From Trachythela sp. YZ-2020 (lineage: Eukaryota > Cnidaria > Anthozoa > Malacalcyonacea > Clavulariidae): 64,000 bases of DNA. The stretch covers positions 1,736,001 through 1,800,000 of the forward strand of contig JADLSH010000256.1 in the NCBI GenBank assembly GCA_016169945.1. The letters are read 5' to 3'. Position 1 is the stretch's first letter. Every line of letters starts with the position of its first letter. Positions 25,010-38,593 of this stretch are shown piece after piece. The notes below the pieces were generated by a model. The model did not search any database, was not told where the DNA came from, and saw only the letters and a program-made list of their open reading frames with translations. A program made the translations under genes and the position numbers.

Positions 25010-25605
25010 TATACCGTAATCTCTCTAATCTTATTGAAGAGGGAGGGCTTATTGAAAGTGGAGGGGGCTTACTTGAGAGGGGGCTGTTGAGTTCGTTGTA
25101 GTTGTCATTATTGTATATTTATCAATATATACTACAAAAGATACACACTCTGTGGAAGCATACAAGAACTGATCTTTATTTTACATTAAGTGCGTTTATG
25201 TTACAAAAGTGTTAAATTACTATTGGTCTGAATAATCATTAATAATGCTATATATGGTATTACAGGAAATTTATCTTATATACAATTACATCCTATTATA
25301 GGCTAAATCAACTTAACAAATCACAACTAATTACATAATAGAATACGAAGAATCATGAGCACAACTTAACAGGGGCTTATTTATTTTTCCGTAAAATGAT
25401 ATGATAATTTTGTTCAAGCACAGTACAATGTGTACAGAAAACCAAAAGATCTTATCAAAACACTTGTGTTTTCGTGTGAATGGGGGGCTTACTAGAGGGG
25501 GGGGCTTAGAGAGGGGTCTTGATAAATTTCTCCATCCAAAAAGGGGGCTTATTAGAGAGGGGGGCTTATTTGAGAGAGGGTGCTTGCTAGAGAGATTACG
25601 GTATA
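25010..25605. mobile_element. Inverted-repeat G-rich element interrupted by a solo LTR (unit 2)
   Basis: Ends 'tataccgtaatctctctaat' and 'agagagattacggtata' are inverted copies. Between them are blocks of G-runs separated by 'cttatt'/'cttact' spacers. The LTR at 25085-25371 is inserted in it. The copy at 51763-52071 has no LTR. No target duplication was identified. It lies in the FREP intron between exons 2 and 3. Confidence 0.65.
25085..25371. mobile_element. Solo LTR (unit 2)
   Basis: 287 bp beginning TGTTGAGTT and ending AACTTAACA (TG...CA ends with a short inverted repeat), flanked by the 5-bp duplication GGGGC (25080-25084 and 25372-25376). No internal retrotransposon sequence remains. 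The identical element is at 38671-38956. Unit 4 has the empty site ('gagagggggcttatttattt'). Confidence 0.85.
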
Positions 25606-26177
25606 CTTCAATTTTATCTAAAATTCAATCTTAGACGTTTTGGAAAACCTTTTGAATGTTAGTTCATAAAACTTAACTGTTTTTGGAGGTTTTCGCTTGA
25701 TACGCTTTTCCATAAAGTTCGCCTTGAAATGATTTCATTTCTTAAATAAATTCTCCTTTAAATCATGAATTTTTCAATATAATACCAGGTGATTTAAGAA
25801 ACCCACACCTATACACTGACATCCACCTCACTGACATCAATTTTATAAGGACCCCCAGAAACGTCGTTGTCTCGTTTGCGTTGTATATTGTATGTAAATA
25901 TCGATTTAAATAACAATACAATGTGGAAAATTATGTCTGGTTTACCTTATATATGGTGTCATATTTGTGGTTTAAATATTCATTACATGGCGGTTTATAA
26001 AGATTACGAGTTCCCGTGTACTATATAGATGTTTACAGTGTATGGAAAGGTGCAATCTCTCTAAACCGCCATAATAGACATAAAGCCGTTTGTGTAGGAC
26101 GCCTGTGATCAAGATCGGACCATATAGTGGGAGCAACTGTTTTAGATTGGGTTTGTAGGCACCTTATGTTATCAATA

Positions 26178-26463
26178 ATTAGTAAAATTACATAGGTGAT
26201 TATTGAAAATTCTACTAGTAAAATTACATAGGTGATAATACGCGATAATCACCTAAAGCGTTTTTAAGCCGCTTTTATCGTAAATATTCAATTTAAAATA
26301 TTTTTGAAATGTGCATTTTTTATCTTTTTCCAAATAACCACCTATGTAATTTTATTAAAACAATTATTCGCCTCAGGCTCGGTGAATATCGGTGAATAAA
26401 ACCTCGACTTCTTCTCGGTTTTTATTCACTGATATTCACCTCGCTTTCTGCGAATAATTGTTA
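26178..26463. mobile_element. MITE-like composite palindromic insertion (unit 2)
   Basis: Absent from units 1 and 4, which read straight through 'atcaataaatggcataag'. The first part has inverted 'agtaaaattacataggtg' ends; the second (about 26365-26460) is a hairpin around 'ggtgaatatcggtgaataaa' and its reverse complement. The homologue at 39763-40052 differs slightly at the left end. The target duplication is unclear. Confidence 0.7.
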
Positions 26464-27020
26464 AATGGCATAAGTTTAAAGGTCTTGTATACAGACGCGC
26501 GTGTATACACGAAAGCATTTACTGTTTACTCGGCATAAATTACTCGAATTTTTACTGTTTAGTGATAAAACGCCATAATTTTTACCGTTTACTGATTTTT
26601 AGACCCTCCCCCCACCCCAGACCCTCTTATCGCGCCGTACCATCAGTTGTTTGCCAGACATAAACTTTATCTTCTTCAGCACAAATCAACAGTCTGTCAT
26701 TGTTTTGACGATCTTTTACCATGATTAACTTGCCATGATTTTTTTCATTACATTTCCCTGGGTTATAACCTCGAAGACTGACTTTCTATAAAAGTACGTA
26801 TCGACCATTTAATAGGACAAATATTTTACTGCCACATAATGTGTGGTATGTCAGCTAATCATGCATGAATATACTATATTACTTAGGCATAAATAAAGTT
26901 TGAATCGAATGACCCAAATGTGAGCATAGAATCACTTGCCTTTAGTTCAGCTGAGGTACCCAGCCACAAGTGATCCAGCGAAAACAACACGACCAACGGA
27001 ACGAACAGTGAGATATACAT

Positions 27021-29660
27021 GGTGAAATTCTACAGAAGAATTAAAATTCAATCAACCAAATGACAAGCTTATGTATATGGCAAGATAGAATTTATATCTA
27101 TATGAATACGTTGAATATACGAATATCTGAAATCGGGTCTGAAATATGAATACATTCCTGTCAGGACTCATGCAAAGTTAACTCATTCTTGAGAAATCCT
27201 AAATGTTCTGCGTCAACAAGATCATTATCAGAAAGCAGACGAAGTGATTAGACTGCATTATAACTTATTGTGAAAACTGAACACACTTAGAAAGCAATAT
27301 AGGTAAGGTTTGAAAGGTAAGATGATTTTTGACATGACATATACTTTAACCTTAATTGTACAAGTTTAGAAAATAATTTCGACTTACCTTTTTGCACGAA
27401 GTCCTCACTCACTTCTGTCTGATCTTGAAATAAACAGTTGAATCAATAGTCTTGTATTTTAATCAATAGCATAGTGACCGGAAAGAGTCGTTTCAGCTCG
27501 GTACTAAAGGATGATGCAGTCCCCTGGCTAATGTAATGCAGTAAACACAACATCCAAAGTAAGAGACAATTAATGTCTAAGTACGAATGGTGATAATACA
27601 TGCAGATTTGCTGTTGAAAAGCGCCCGTTATAGATAATTGGTCTTTTATATAGCCATATAGATTTAAAGTTCAGATGAAGTTTATATTATATAAACATTA
27701 CAATTAGTTCACTTATATATAGACCTACCTTTAGGTTGATCATTCAGTTGATGGTTCACTGACTAATTCTAGGCCGTAAAAATGTTGGAGTTAGATTATA
27801 GAGATTTATATATTTAGCATTTTATAGGATAATGAACCTATTATTGCTCTTGCAAGAGTGCTGCTCTCTGCACTGTAGTCACTGCCACTGCAGGCGTTAT
27901 AAACTATTGAAAATTATGGAATAAAAGATAAACTGATAGTCCATATATTTTTATCGTTATTCTATCAACTTTAACTGTAAAGGTCTAAGGTCTCTTTTGT
28001 ATTCGATCCGTTTTGTATATGGTTATGTAACTTATATACACACTAGGTACCTGCAAGGTAAGGAATGCTGCAGGGACTGTTATAATTCTATAGCTTCTTG
28101 AAACAAACATGACGTTTATGCAAGACAAATTATATTCAGTACACTCGGTAATTACTGGCATTGACCCAGTGTGTATGCCACAAGATATCAGGTTGCGGAT
28201 CGCTTGCGCGCTGTCAGTAGATGCATACCTAGCATAGTTTGCAGGATTAAACAAGCTAAATGTATCACAAAACATGAAAGGCATCAATTGAAAGTTTTGT
28301 AACATCTATTTTAAAATATCAATATTTTCCATGTATTGTTCTTCCACAAGGAATTCCCAAATGAAACCCATGTTTACTTACTGTGATGAGTAATATGACA
28401 CTGCCACGCAAGCAAATTTGCATATTTTTGTAGCGTGTAAAAGCGTTAAAAATATATATCTGTGCGCGAAATAATTCTACATATTTCTGTTCTTACTTTG
28501 CTGGATATGTGAGTCACCTACATGTAAAGCACAACTCGTAATAGTCATTGCCATTCGAATATTTGTCTTAGTGTCAGAACTGATCGAGACTCTGAGATCC
28601 TGAGACCACTGTCCGACGTGTCCGTTTTGACAATAACAATGCATGCTTATATTTCCCTGCCAAGTGCCAATACGACCATACATTATTTCATTCGCTTAAT
28701 GACACTTATAATAACAACGTAAATTACTTCCCATACTAAAAAATAATAGGATTCTTCTTTACTTATATTTGAATTTTTTGCCTTTCTATTTCGCGCAAGT
28801 GTATATATTTCGACGATCAAGCTACATGCAAATTTGCTTACACGGCAGCAGTGGCAGTGTCATATTATTAGATCAGTGGTCATATTACTGGGCTAAATTG
28901 GTATACTATAGCCTTCCTAGCCCCCCTCCCCCGTCTCCGCGGTCCCTGTTTTAATTTACACAGGCAAAACTTTGGCGTTGGGCGTACCCGCGTAGCCTTA
29001 TGGGCGTACCTGCTGATCACTTTAGAGAGTCGCTATACAAATAATTTTAGACATAGAATCAAATGTCAGTGATAGTCATTCAGAACTATATAGTTTCCCC
29101 CTTCTATGATATATATATTGAAAAATTATTGAAATAGTGTTTGACGTAATATTTTTTTTCGGATTTTCAATTGGTCTGTCTGATACTAAGAATAATGTTA
29201 ATATACATGTTCTCCATCAAACCGTACATGGTTAATTTATATAAAAGACACGTTCTGACAGCGTGGGATTTTTAATGAAATGTTTGAGAGAACTTTTTAA
29301 GGTAAAAATGAACAAGCGTGTATTATTTTATTTACCGTCTTTTTTATTACATCATTTACTAACTTTTTTATGTTTGAAAGCGAGCCTTTTGTATGTTTAA
29401 GAATATCAAGTGGGCATGCAGGGAAATCCCATCAAGTGTATCATTGAAGACTGTGTGTGTGGGCAGCATACTGCGACGTAGGAAGGACAGGTCAAGCCTT
29501 GTTTGTAAACATGATCTACGTCCTTGGTAAATATACATTCAAAATCTCTGGTATGTTGCCATATTTGTATATATATATATAGATATACGACGTGTGAGAG
29601 GAAAAGCATAGGACATAAACAGGACTTTAAAGTAAACATTCAGTACACATGTTTGGTCTC
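27021..29660. other. Head-to-head intergenic region, unit 2
   Basis: Contains the FREP leader-exon donor at 27388, the TATA-like element at about 27641-27654, the degenerate foldback at about 28375-28885 and the copied Ly6-intron fragment near 28950-29035, where part of the copy is lost. No other coding exon is supported. Confidence 0.5.
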
Positions 29661-29663
29661 GAC

Positions 29664-30724
29664 AGTAGTGTGTTTACTGTGAAAACTTTCAAGAACTGCG
29701 ACTGTGCACTCTACTGTCAGTTCAAAACCAGAAGTCGGGGTCAATGTCACACAATCTCAAGTAGCCTCTACTTCGCAAACTGCAGCACAGGCTAGTTCAA
29801 ATACTGCTTCATCCGATGCCCCAGGACAGGCTAGTTCAAATACTGCTTCATCCGATGCTCCAGGACAGGCTAGTTCAAATACTGCTTCATCCGATGCTCC
29901 AGGACAGGCTAGTTCAAATACTGCTTCATCCGCTGCTCCAGGACAGGCTATAGTTCAAATGCTGTACCAAAGTCTTTGAAAACAGGTGTGTGCTTGAATC
30001 CCGCATAAATCTGAGAAATAGTTTTATTAGAACTACACGCGTAGCAAACGTACGTATATTTCATGTAATAAATATATTATTTTCTTTTCTGTTTCTAGAA
30101 AGTGCAGGTGTCAGCCTTCGTCAATCTCTTATAATGGACGTAAGTCTGATCAAATTTTTCTATCATCAATTTCATGCGCATTTTAGTTTACACAGGCGAA
30201 ACCTTGGCGTTGGACGACACGACCTGCATAGCCTTATGGGTAAAACTATCAAATCTGCTGATCATTGCAGAGAGTTGCTATACTGATATAGATACTTTTA
30301 TTCTCCTTTGCGCCAAGTTCATGGAAATAATGGATAAAGAATCCATGCTTGATCACGATCGACTCAAGTCTTCACACTTTATTATCATTCGCCATGCCGT
30401 GGAACAGTGATAGCCCGATACTGATTCGTTATTTGAATTTCTTTGACCAAATGTCAAGAATTTCCTACAGTGTGATTAACAGCCAGCGAGTCTATAGAGC
30501 TATCTCTCTATTGCTAAGTGGCTGGTATGTGACTGTACGTGTTTTTTGTATATTTATTTTTGCATTTGTATTTTTTTTAAGGATCTTGTTACAAGTGTTC
30601 GTACAACGGTTCAGCCTCAGAATACTGCCCAGAAGACAACAAAGAAATGAATGAGAATGATAATAGCGGTGGAGTGAAACGCGGGCAATGTTCACTGTTT
30701 TTCTGTGCGTACATTTCTACATAA
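29664..30724 (+). pseudogene. Ly6-like stalk gene copy 2, frameshifted and 3' truncated
   Basis: The stalk exon (to donor at 29985) has four 13-residue repeats, then a 2-base insertion ('caggctatagttc') that gives a TGA at 29977-29979 before the splice site. The small exon 30099-30139 is 41 bp, one less than in copies 1, 3 and 4. The last exon (from 30582) is intact for SCYKCSYNGSASEYC and then jumps at 30628 into the former 3' flank, deleting about 960 bp relative to copy 1 position order but only the Ly6 core, CC-CN signature and GPI tail of coding sequence. A short new tail runs to TAA at 30722-30724. Three independent defects suggest it is non-functional. Confidence 0.75.
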
Positions 30725-31864
30725 TATGGCTTTGTGCCCGTGTTAACATGGCCTTAATATACGTTTCTTTACGTAATTTTCTTTACTGTCTTAACTAAAG
30801 TTCTATAATTACATAAACACAAATATTACATGATACATTTTTAATTGACCCTATAGAAGTGCGGCGTACATCACACAATTTTCAATCGATATAAATATTA
30901 GCCACACGCAATGCAATGTGGGATACATGATATAGATCATATTTATATTCATTGTTTCACAGTGGCGTGACGTAAGGTTCATTATAAATATTAAAAGTCA
31001 TTGGCTTTCTGAAACAACCATGCATGGAGTTAAAAATGACAGCTCTGAATTCAATCCAGGCACCATACAACATGCAGGTCCTTTGGTATATCAGAAGACG
31101 TGTCGTACGGGTGGACCTCGTCCACGGTTAATTATGTAAACACAATACACACGTAAACACACAACACACGTGGATGTAAGTCTGACACATGAAAGTTTTA
31201 ATGCACTAACTTTGCAATATTGGAGGAAACTATACGAAATTATATCCGCATTGCGTGGCGAGAAATCACGACGAGTAACTCCGGACTGCAGCGATAATCT
31301 GATTGAATTCAGCAGAAACTGGAGCAATTCCGGACTCAGCGATAACCCCTTGTTTTGATGGCTAATTTACAGCATTTGGTTTGAGTAATTTTAAATGTTG
31401 CCACCCAAAATGGCAAGTGGCATTTGAAATTTAATTTTAATGCCACTTTGCACAACAAGTGGATATATCAATTTGTTCCAAATTTCGCTCAAATTTAAAA
31501 AGTGCTGTATTACTGTTGAGTAAAGTGAGATATGATAATATCTCGAACGTGCGGTGCCAGTGCGGGTAGAGTATAGCAAATACGGCGGTTGACTGTTGTG
31601 TAAAACTACCTGAAAAATACAATGAGAACTTCGACGTTTCGAGAGAAGGCCCTTCGTCTGGAAGTTAGTTTAACTAAGCCTTCGCTCGAAACGTCGAAGT
31701 TCTCATTGTATTTTTCAGGTAGTTTTACACAACAGTCAACCGCCGTATGAGATATGCCATAAAGCTTATTATTGATTGATGCGCGTAAAACAAAAATTTG
31801 CATACGTCACTTGCGTGACAAACTTAGAAACGAACTTAGAAACAGACAAAGCCAGAAGTGAGTT
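30725..31864. other. Tail-to-tail spacer, unit 2
   Basis: Homologous to 16718-18003. The part at about 31130-31440 is locally scrambled relative to the others (repeated 'acacacg' motifs, small duplications). It contains the perfect foldback element at 31580-31748. Confidence 0.5.
31580..31748. mobile_element. Foldback element with 64-bp arms (unit 2/3 spacer)
   Basis: Same sequence and spacing as 17719-17887. Confidence 0.85.
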
Positions 31865-34851
31865 GTGATAGGTTTTTATTGAAAATAGACAGTGATACAC
31901 AGTAAGATAATTTCAACAGAGATCTATATTTCTACTTGGTTTATAGTAAAATATTTGTCTAATGCAAGAGCTTGTTATATATGCATGTTGAAGTCTATTA
32001 CAATCTAGAAAATTAATATTTTGAATAAATGTGCATGATTTATGAATTAAGTTATTTTCTATTACACAATTGTGCAGTGTATATTTGAGAAGAAAACGTG
32101 GTCCTGAGACTAAAATTGCGCAGGACGGATTTTCATCTCAGTTTTTTTCATAGATCTGTAGTCGCCTTTCCAGTGGTACCAGGTAATTCCAGAGGCAGAT
32201 CTCTGACCATCCTGCAGGTACTGACCGTTGAGGTTGGAGTAGTGACAGGACCTATACCACCATGCACCTTTGTAGCGCACAGCGCAGTTGCTACCATTGA
32301 TCACTATCTCTGTCATAGGTCGAGAATTTCATTCCGTTGTGATGCTTCAAGGAATCACCAGCATTGCCTTAGAAAAAACATTCGTTGAACCCTTTTAAAG
32401 TTTGAGATTTTTAGTATCCGATACTCACAGCAATGTGTTAAATTAACCTAAAAATCAATGCTTAAAATGTAAATATATAGTTCAAATCTCGAGCATTTAT
32501 CTGTATTGGCAAATTTTCAATGACTAAACTTTTTGAATATTCTTTAATGTTTTGTGTTTAAAATTGTCCGTGATTTCGCATTTAGGTTAAATGACTTTTA
32601 CAGATTATTGATTATTTAAACACCACAATACTTTCGTAGTAGCGTCACATCTGTAATTAGTCGCTGGGGCAACAACGACTATGGGTTTCGCATTTTCTCT
32701 AATCTGAAATCTCCGTGGATGGTAAGAAATGGAATGCTTCATGTAAATAGAATATAGTTGACACAGATAATTCAAGATGGCGACCGGGAATAACGTTTGT
32801 ATGATTAATATTTTAATAGCCCCGGCTAGCGACTTAACGCTCAATAGAGCGTCTTGTTCATATTATATTTTAACTCGCTACCAGGGCCACCCAGAGGGGG
32901 GGGGGGGCATCTGCCTCGGGCCCCCAGCTAAAGAGGCCCCAAATAGAAATGAAGTGTAATATGCATATATATTACTAAAGAGTCTCTCAGAATACAGGAA
33001 TTTTCCATTCCTGAGACCCTAGATTTCATTCTTACCCGGACTCTCCGAAAGTATTTTAGTACTGAATGCAGACTGAGAGTGCTATTTAAAACGTTGAAGA
33101 CTACAGGACGTAATCCAGAAGTTCAAGGATATGGAAATCGGTTTTCTAAACAAGAACATGACCCCAAAGATCTTTGACGATGGAAAATAGCTAGGGCCCC
33201 CAAATCTCTCTGTGCAGTCCTGCTTGCTACTATATAGCAAGGGTTGGGTTAATTGTTCAATGTACTGAAAGTTCAACCTGACCTTATACTGCCGTATTTT
33301 ATGAAATTTATATTTATCAAATCATATTTACCTGAAAAACTTCCGACGTTCAGTTTATAACTGTCAGACTCAGAAGCCACAGAAAACGATCCATATTTTG
33401 CGTACGGCGTGCTACTATCAAAATCAGTCAAGTCAACTCTTAGAACATTTTGTCGTGATTTTGACAAACGATGTATTTTGTCCAACCCAAGCCAAAAATT
33501 TCCGTTCAGATCGCCAAAACCATTTTTGTAATCTTGCCACCCACGATAGAAATTTACACTTGCGTCATGTCGTCTTTGGAACACTGTCCAGCCCCCACCA
33601 TCAGTCTGCATATTACACAAGACTTGGAAATATCCAAGGCGATCAGGATCGATAGTATAAACACCATTTTTTCTTACTCCACTTTTATACAGATTAGCAC
33701 AACTTCTCCCTAAAATTATAAAATTGTAAAAAGTAGATGAAAGCAAGTATCAGAAACTGATTGTTAATGTATTTTCATTCATGCTTAAGCTATTCTGGCG
33801 ACTTCAATAACGCAATAGGCCCAGATTTATATAAACCTCTATTTCAGAAGCTTCTAATACATGATGTAAAAATAATTTCAACTTAAAATTCACCATGTTC
33901 AAGTCACATTGTAAATGTTGAACTTATTAAGATGATCATCTAATCATTTGTTGAACTTAAAAGATATAAATAATAAAACAGAGTAAGAACGTTTTCTTAC
34001 CAACTTTCATCCTGATACGATCATCATTGACAGTCTTGTTCACACTTCTCAACTGTAATTTGAGTTCACTCAAACTTTTCTTCAGTTGTTCGAAATCTGT
34101 TTTATGTTGATTGGTTACCTGTGAAAAAGCGGATTTATAACATTTTACGCTGTAGTGGGTGCGAAGTGATTTGAAGTTCGAGACCCATGTACGATATAGT
34201 TGATTTAGAGACCGCTCATTATTCATTGTACAGGGGGGGGGGGTCCTGAGAAGAAACTGGGGGAGACTTTAAAATTTTTTGACTGTGAAAGGGGAGGGAG
34301 CTCTCAAGGCAAATAGGAATAAGCGGAAGGGGTGTATTTGAAAATGTATTTATCTTTAATTCAAATAGTATTGTAAGTCTTCTATAGCTAGATTTTGTTT
34401 CATCAGAGCCATTGTGACTTGCGAAGGGGGGGAGGGGGGGAGAGGACGAGGGGTGAAACATACCCTAAAAAACTTGGCAGCAAATGAAGGATTTGTCGGC
34501 AAACTAAAAATATCACCATAACTGAACGATACGTTAAATGGGGAAATTCTTTGTTGAAAATGTCGTCAAAAATGTGGCCAAGTGATGCACGTTGCCAAGC
34601 AAGTAACGAAATTCCAGTCAAATAAATATGAGATATGGAATCTGCATTATCTGTCTGTCGGTAAACGAAGTCTTTCTGGAGAAAATTTAAAATGTGCCAT
34701 TTTAGAAATGACCAAACAAATTATTTGCAATCTCAACTACTCGAGCTGCTGTTACAACATGAACCAAGATAATTAAACTAAGATAATTAAAATTCGGCGT
34801 TATAAAAGTATTGACAAGACAATGTTGTTATTTCTGCGTCTTGAAAATTTT

Positions 34852-34982
34852 GAAATTTGAAACCCAGAAATGCTATTTCCTGCATTCTAAGCTGCGGATT
34901 TACTATCAAACATTTACCCCAAACATTCCTATTGTGCCGCAGCTCAGAATGTAGGAAATGACATTTCTGGGTTTCAAATTTC
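34852..34982. repeat. Inverted repeat in the FREP coiled-coil intron (unit 3)
   Basis: Same as 21288-21419. Confidence 0.7.
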
Positions 34983-37028
34983 GATTTGAAACATGCCCCG
35001 CTGAAACCCCTAGTTATGCAAGGCCTTTTCCATGGTCAGATCTTCCCTCTGTTATTCCTATTGAATTAAGGCGTTGTCCAACAAAATCCTCGTCACCGTA
35101 AAGATATGCCAGATTCCAAAATTACATGTTATTGAGTAGTCAACTAGGAATGACCACACCCAGAGACCACGTATGCTTTTGTCGGCAAATGAGATACGAA
35201 CACCCCCTGCTTATACCTGACTAACTTTTTTTAGAATATAACTTGTTCAAGAAGGGTAGATCAAGGTCAATGTTACCTTCGTTTCGTCACCAATCACATT
35301 CCATGTTTCATTTGATCTTACATAAAGTTTTGTGGTGTCTTTACGATATTCCAATAACCCTGGCACAGGCAGTACTTTCTGGGCAGCGGCACTATCTGGG
35401 ACAACAACAATCTGTAAAGGGATATAGTATACACATTTGACTAGGCTTATTTGGTTTTTAAAAGATGTAACACTCTTACACTGTGTTAATATGATAAATA
35501 TTCTACTTCATTCATGTAATGTTATATTCAATATATCAGTTCCTTACACCATCGTTCAGAAGATTTTTATCCTGATTACATCGTCCCTAGAAAGACACGA
35601 AGGAGCAAAGCTTTTATTATGTTTTCTACAAAAACTCTCGTCAATAACTGTCTACTTTTATTTTGAAAGAACTAAGGTTAACTGGAAAACAACATCCCAG
35701 ATCTATAAACGTTGTTCCTTATGTTAATGGTTATCAACGCTGAAAAAGTGATAACTAAGAAAATTAAACTAACCATTACTGGAACAGCATTTCCATTGTA
35801 TAACTTGTACCAAACAACTTTTCCTTCAGCAACAGTTACTTTATATTCCATGCATTTATTCCAGACTCTTTTTGGAAGTGATGATCTCACCCAAAACCAT
35901 GTATAGACATTCTTGACAACTGTTCCACCATTTTTAGCTCTGCATTCAGTACCACAATAATTTTTCTTGCCACCAACAGGACCAAAACAACCGCAACACT
36001 AAAAATACGTAAAATGATCATGTAATTAACATATGACAGAAAAATACTCGTTATTTGTGGTGTGAATCTTGGCTAACAGCTCTTGATAAAGTTATCCTCT
36101 TTTTGCTTTTAGTGATTACCAAAAGACAAGTATTCCTAAATTTAAAAAAATCGTCACGATCGAATATTTAAAGTAAAATGAAAAGAACCTACTTTATGAT
36201 TTTCACAGCCAAGAAATGAAGTTGAATCATGGGAGATTCCAGAAGTATTTCCAGACGCACTGTAGCTGTAAGAAAAGTGTATTTTTTTTAAAGTAGATCA
36301 TTGTGATGTGTTGTGAAAATATACGACCATTGTGTTGTATTAAAAACGGTAATACTGGCATTTGTGCATTATATTTTCATTTCATTTCATTTAATCAATA
36401 TTTTAACAGGAACATCCAGTTTAGCTAAGGCTAGTTTAAATGGAGTCCTGTGTAAATTTAAATTAGTTACAAATATATTGAACTATAATTACAAAATACA
36501 CAACATGTACACACACATATACACACAATTCAATATGTTTACCTAAAAGCTCCTGAAAAGTCAATTTGAACTGGATAGTATCTGTGGAAGGCGAAACCAA
36601 CTGAACATGGATGTGCCAAACAATAGTTCAACATGTCCTAGATAATAAATTGAACTTCATGTAATTCAGACAGGGCTTGTGGTTCAAAATTCCTGAACTA
36701 TAAACCTGAAAAACTTACCCAACCAAAACCGTTTGACTTGGAATGATATGAACTGAAATGTGAACAGCGAAATTTTGTTGAGACAATTTCTTCAGTCTGA
36801 AGATCTTTAACATAAGAAATATCTCCAATTCCTGGTGATAATCTACCACATCCTCCTTCATTGATCATCAAAAGATTTTTTAAAGGACGTTTGTTTTGTA
36901 GTCTGAATGACCTACATAGATATTAAAAGGATTTAAAACAGTGATGGTACATTATCATTCATGATCTATTATCTTAACATGGATCAACACCATACCCAAC
37001 ATGCATCTATTATAATTATGTTTTGCCA

Positions 37029-37153
37029 ATCATTACCATCATGACGTGACCATTATGATCATCACCATAATTATCATCATCATCACCCTCATCACTATCA
37101 TCATCACTATCATCAATATTACCATCATCATCGTGATTATCATAATCATAACC
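37029..37153. repeat. (ATC)n microsatellite, unit 3
   Basis: Matches 23464-23588. Confidence 0.85.
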
Positions 37154-38593
37154 AGAAATAAACTTATTTCCATTGGGGGCTCATCTGCTCATTTCATTTC
37201 ACTTTGTCAGAACAAAGTGCATATAAATATGATCAAAGTGAATATAATTGCGCAGGAAATCTGATTCATAAGCAACGCTGAAGAGTTATGATTGCGCGTA
37301 GACAGACATATACTTGGCAGAGAAAAATTAAGATGTATTAAATCTTTTTCTTAATGCTGTACCTACCAATGAGCTTTTGTTTTACTGAAATCTTCTTGTG
37401 TTGCCACTTGAACGCGGAAGTCAAGAATTGAAGCATCACCAAGTGAGCTGGACCAATGAGGTTCTCCAAATGGTTCAATTGTCTTGTTATTGGAGGGTAC
37501 TGTCCACGTGACTGGGCTGTTTTTACGACCGACCAACGCCCAACCACCACCGTCAGTGCTCATGTCGCACCACACCTAAAACAAACATGTTTACCGTGAT
37601 AAATTTCATGAAAATTTGCAGCAAGCATACTTAATATAAAGAGGTACCATTGTTGAAACATCTCCAGACAATTTGATCCAATAAAATCCATCCTTTGCCT
37701 CAGCATTTTTCTCAAGAGCATCTGAACAGTCGTAAGCAGGATTGAAAAACTCCCCCGTTGGATTGGAACCTTACAAAAGAATAATAAAATTATGATTAGT
37801 GTGTGAATTTTACTCATTGCAAACTAATGAGTAAAACACAGGCAAATGTGAAGATGTCGAAAGGCTAGTGACAGATTTTACAGATATAAAAATAGAATGA
37901 AAAACTGTCAGTAGTGAATTGAATATTAAATGTAAAGTTTGTGAAACGTGGCAAAAGTGATCTTATTTATTGTATTTTAAAAAGTATTCGAGGTATATGA
38001 TAGAGTTTTTCAACAGCTTTCTTCTGTTGTTAACAATTTAAAACAGGTAATCAGTGTCAAATAGTTTTTTATAGGAGTCGCTTTTTAGTGCCATTTCAGT
38101 GAAAAAGATAATTAAGCATTTTTGAGCCAAGGAAAATGAAAACTTACGCTAATGGTCAGTCAGTTTATGTTTGCAAAAGGACTATATTTTAGATCTTCAA
38201 TGATTACTTCATGTTGATAAATTGCCTGGTTACAAATTCTCTACATGCTTTACCAGAGGTTTTGGAGAGTTTGCTAAGCTAGGGTACCCTCTAGAACCAT
38301 TACCTCTGCTCTGACGTCAGGATATCCTAATCTGTGCCTTCAGCAAAACTTTTCAAGACTTTCAGGACAAAGATGTTTCGAACGCATTTAGGATTCAAAT
38401 ATGTCCAAATAGTATTAAAATTTCGGATATTGTCCAGTTCTCCGATAACATTTTGTTATGTTTTAACATTAAAAGTCTTTATCCCCGAGGCAACGGCGCC
38501 TTTGGGGATTGAAAATTCCATAGTTAAAGTATAAATCTTAGTATCGAATTTTCAATCCCCGAAACATACATGTAGGTATGTTATTACACATTC

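Larger units (their letters stand above)
18250..27020 (-). pseudogene. Fibrinogen-related protein copy 2, exons present but several frameshifts
   Basis: Exons (minus): 26940-27020, 26641-26785, 24074-24195, 23794-24001, 23154-23345, 22979-23073, 22629-22701, 22210-22434, 21713-21847, 20442-20559 (coiled coil), 19775-20150 (FReD), 18250-18509. Splice sites match copy 1, including the GC donor after exon 1. Compared with copy 3, exon 4 lacks one T in a T-run (about 23947), exon 5 lacks one T (about 23311-23315), and the FReD exon lacks two bases (about 20071 and 20110), so the reading frame breaks at several points. The FReD motif reads QTRGGGW instead of QTDGGGW. It has one coiled-coil exon where copies 1 and 4 have three. 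Either a recent pseudogene or a real gene with uncorrected assembly errors. Confidence 0.75.
18004..31864. repeat. Tandem unit 2 (FREP copy 2 + Ly6-like copy 2)
   Basis: Nearly identical to unit 3 across its length, including a shared solo LTR, a shared MITE-like insertion and the same Ly6 truncation. It differs by a private hAT-like insertion (18690-19002) and by many single-base losses in homopolymers. Confidence 0.9.
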
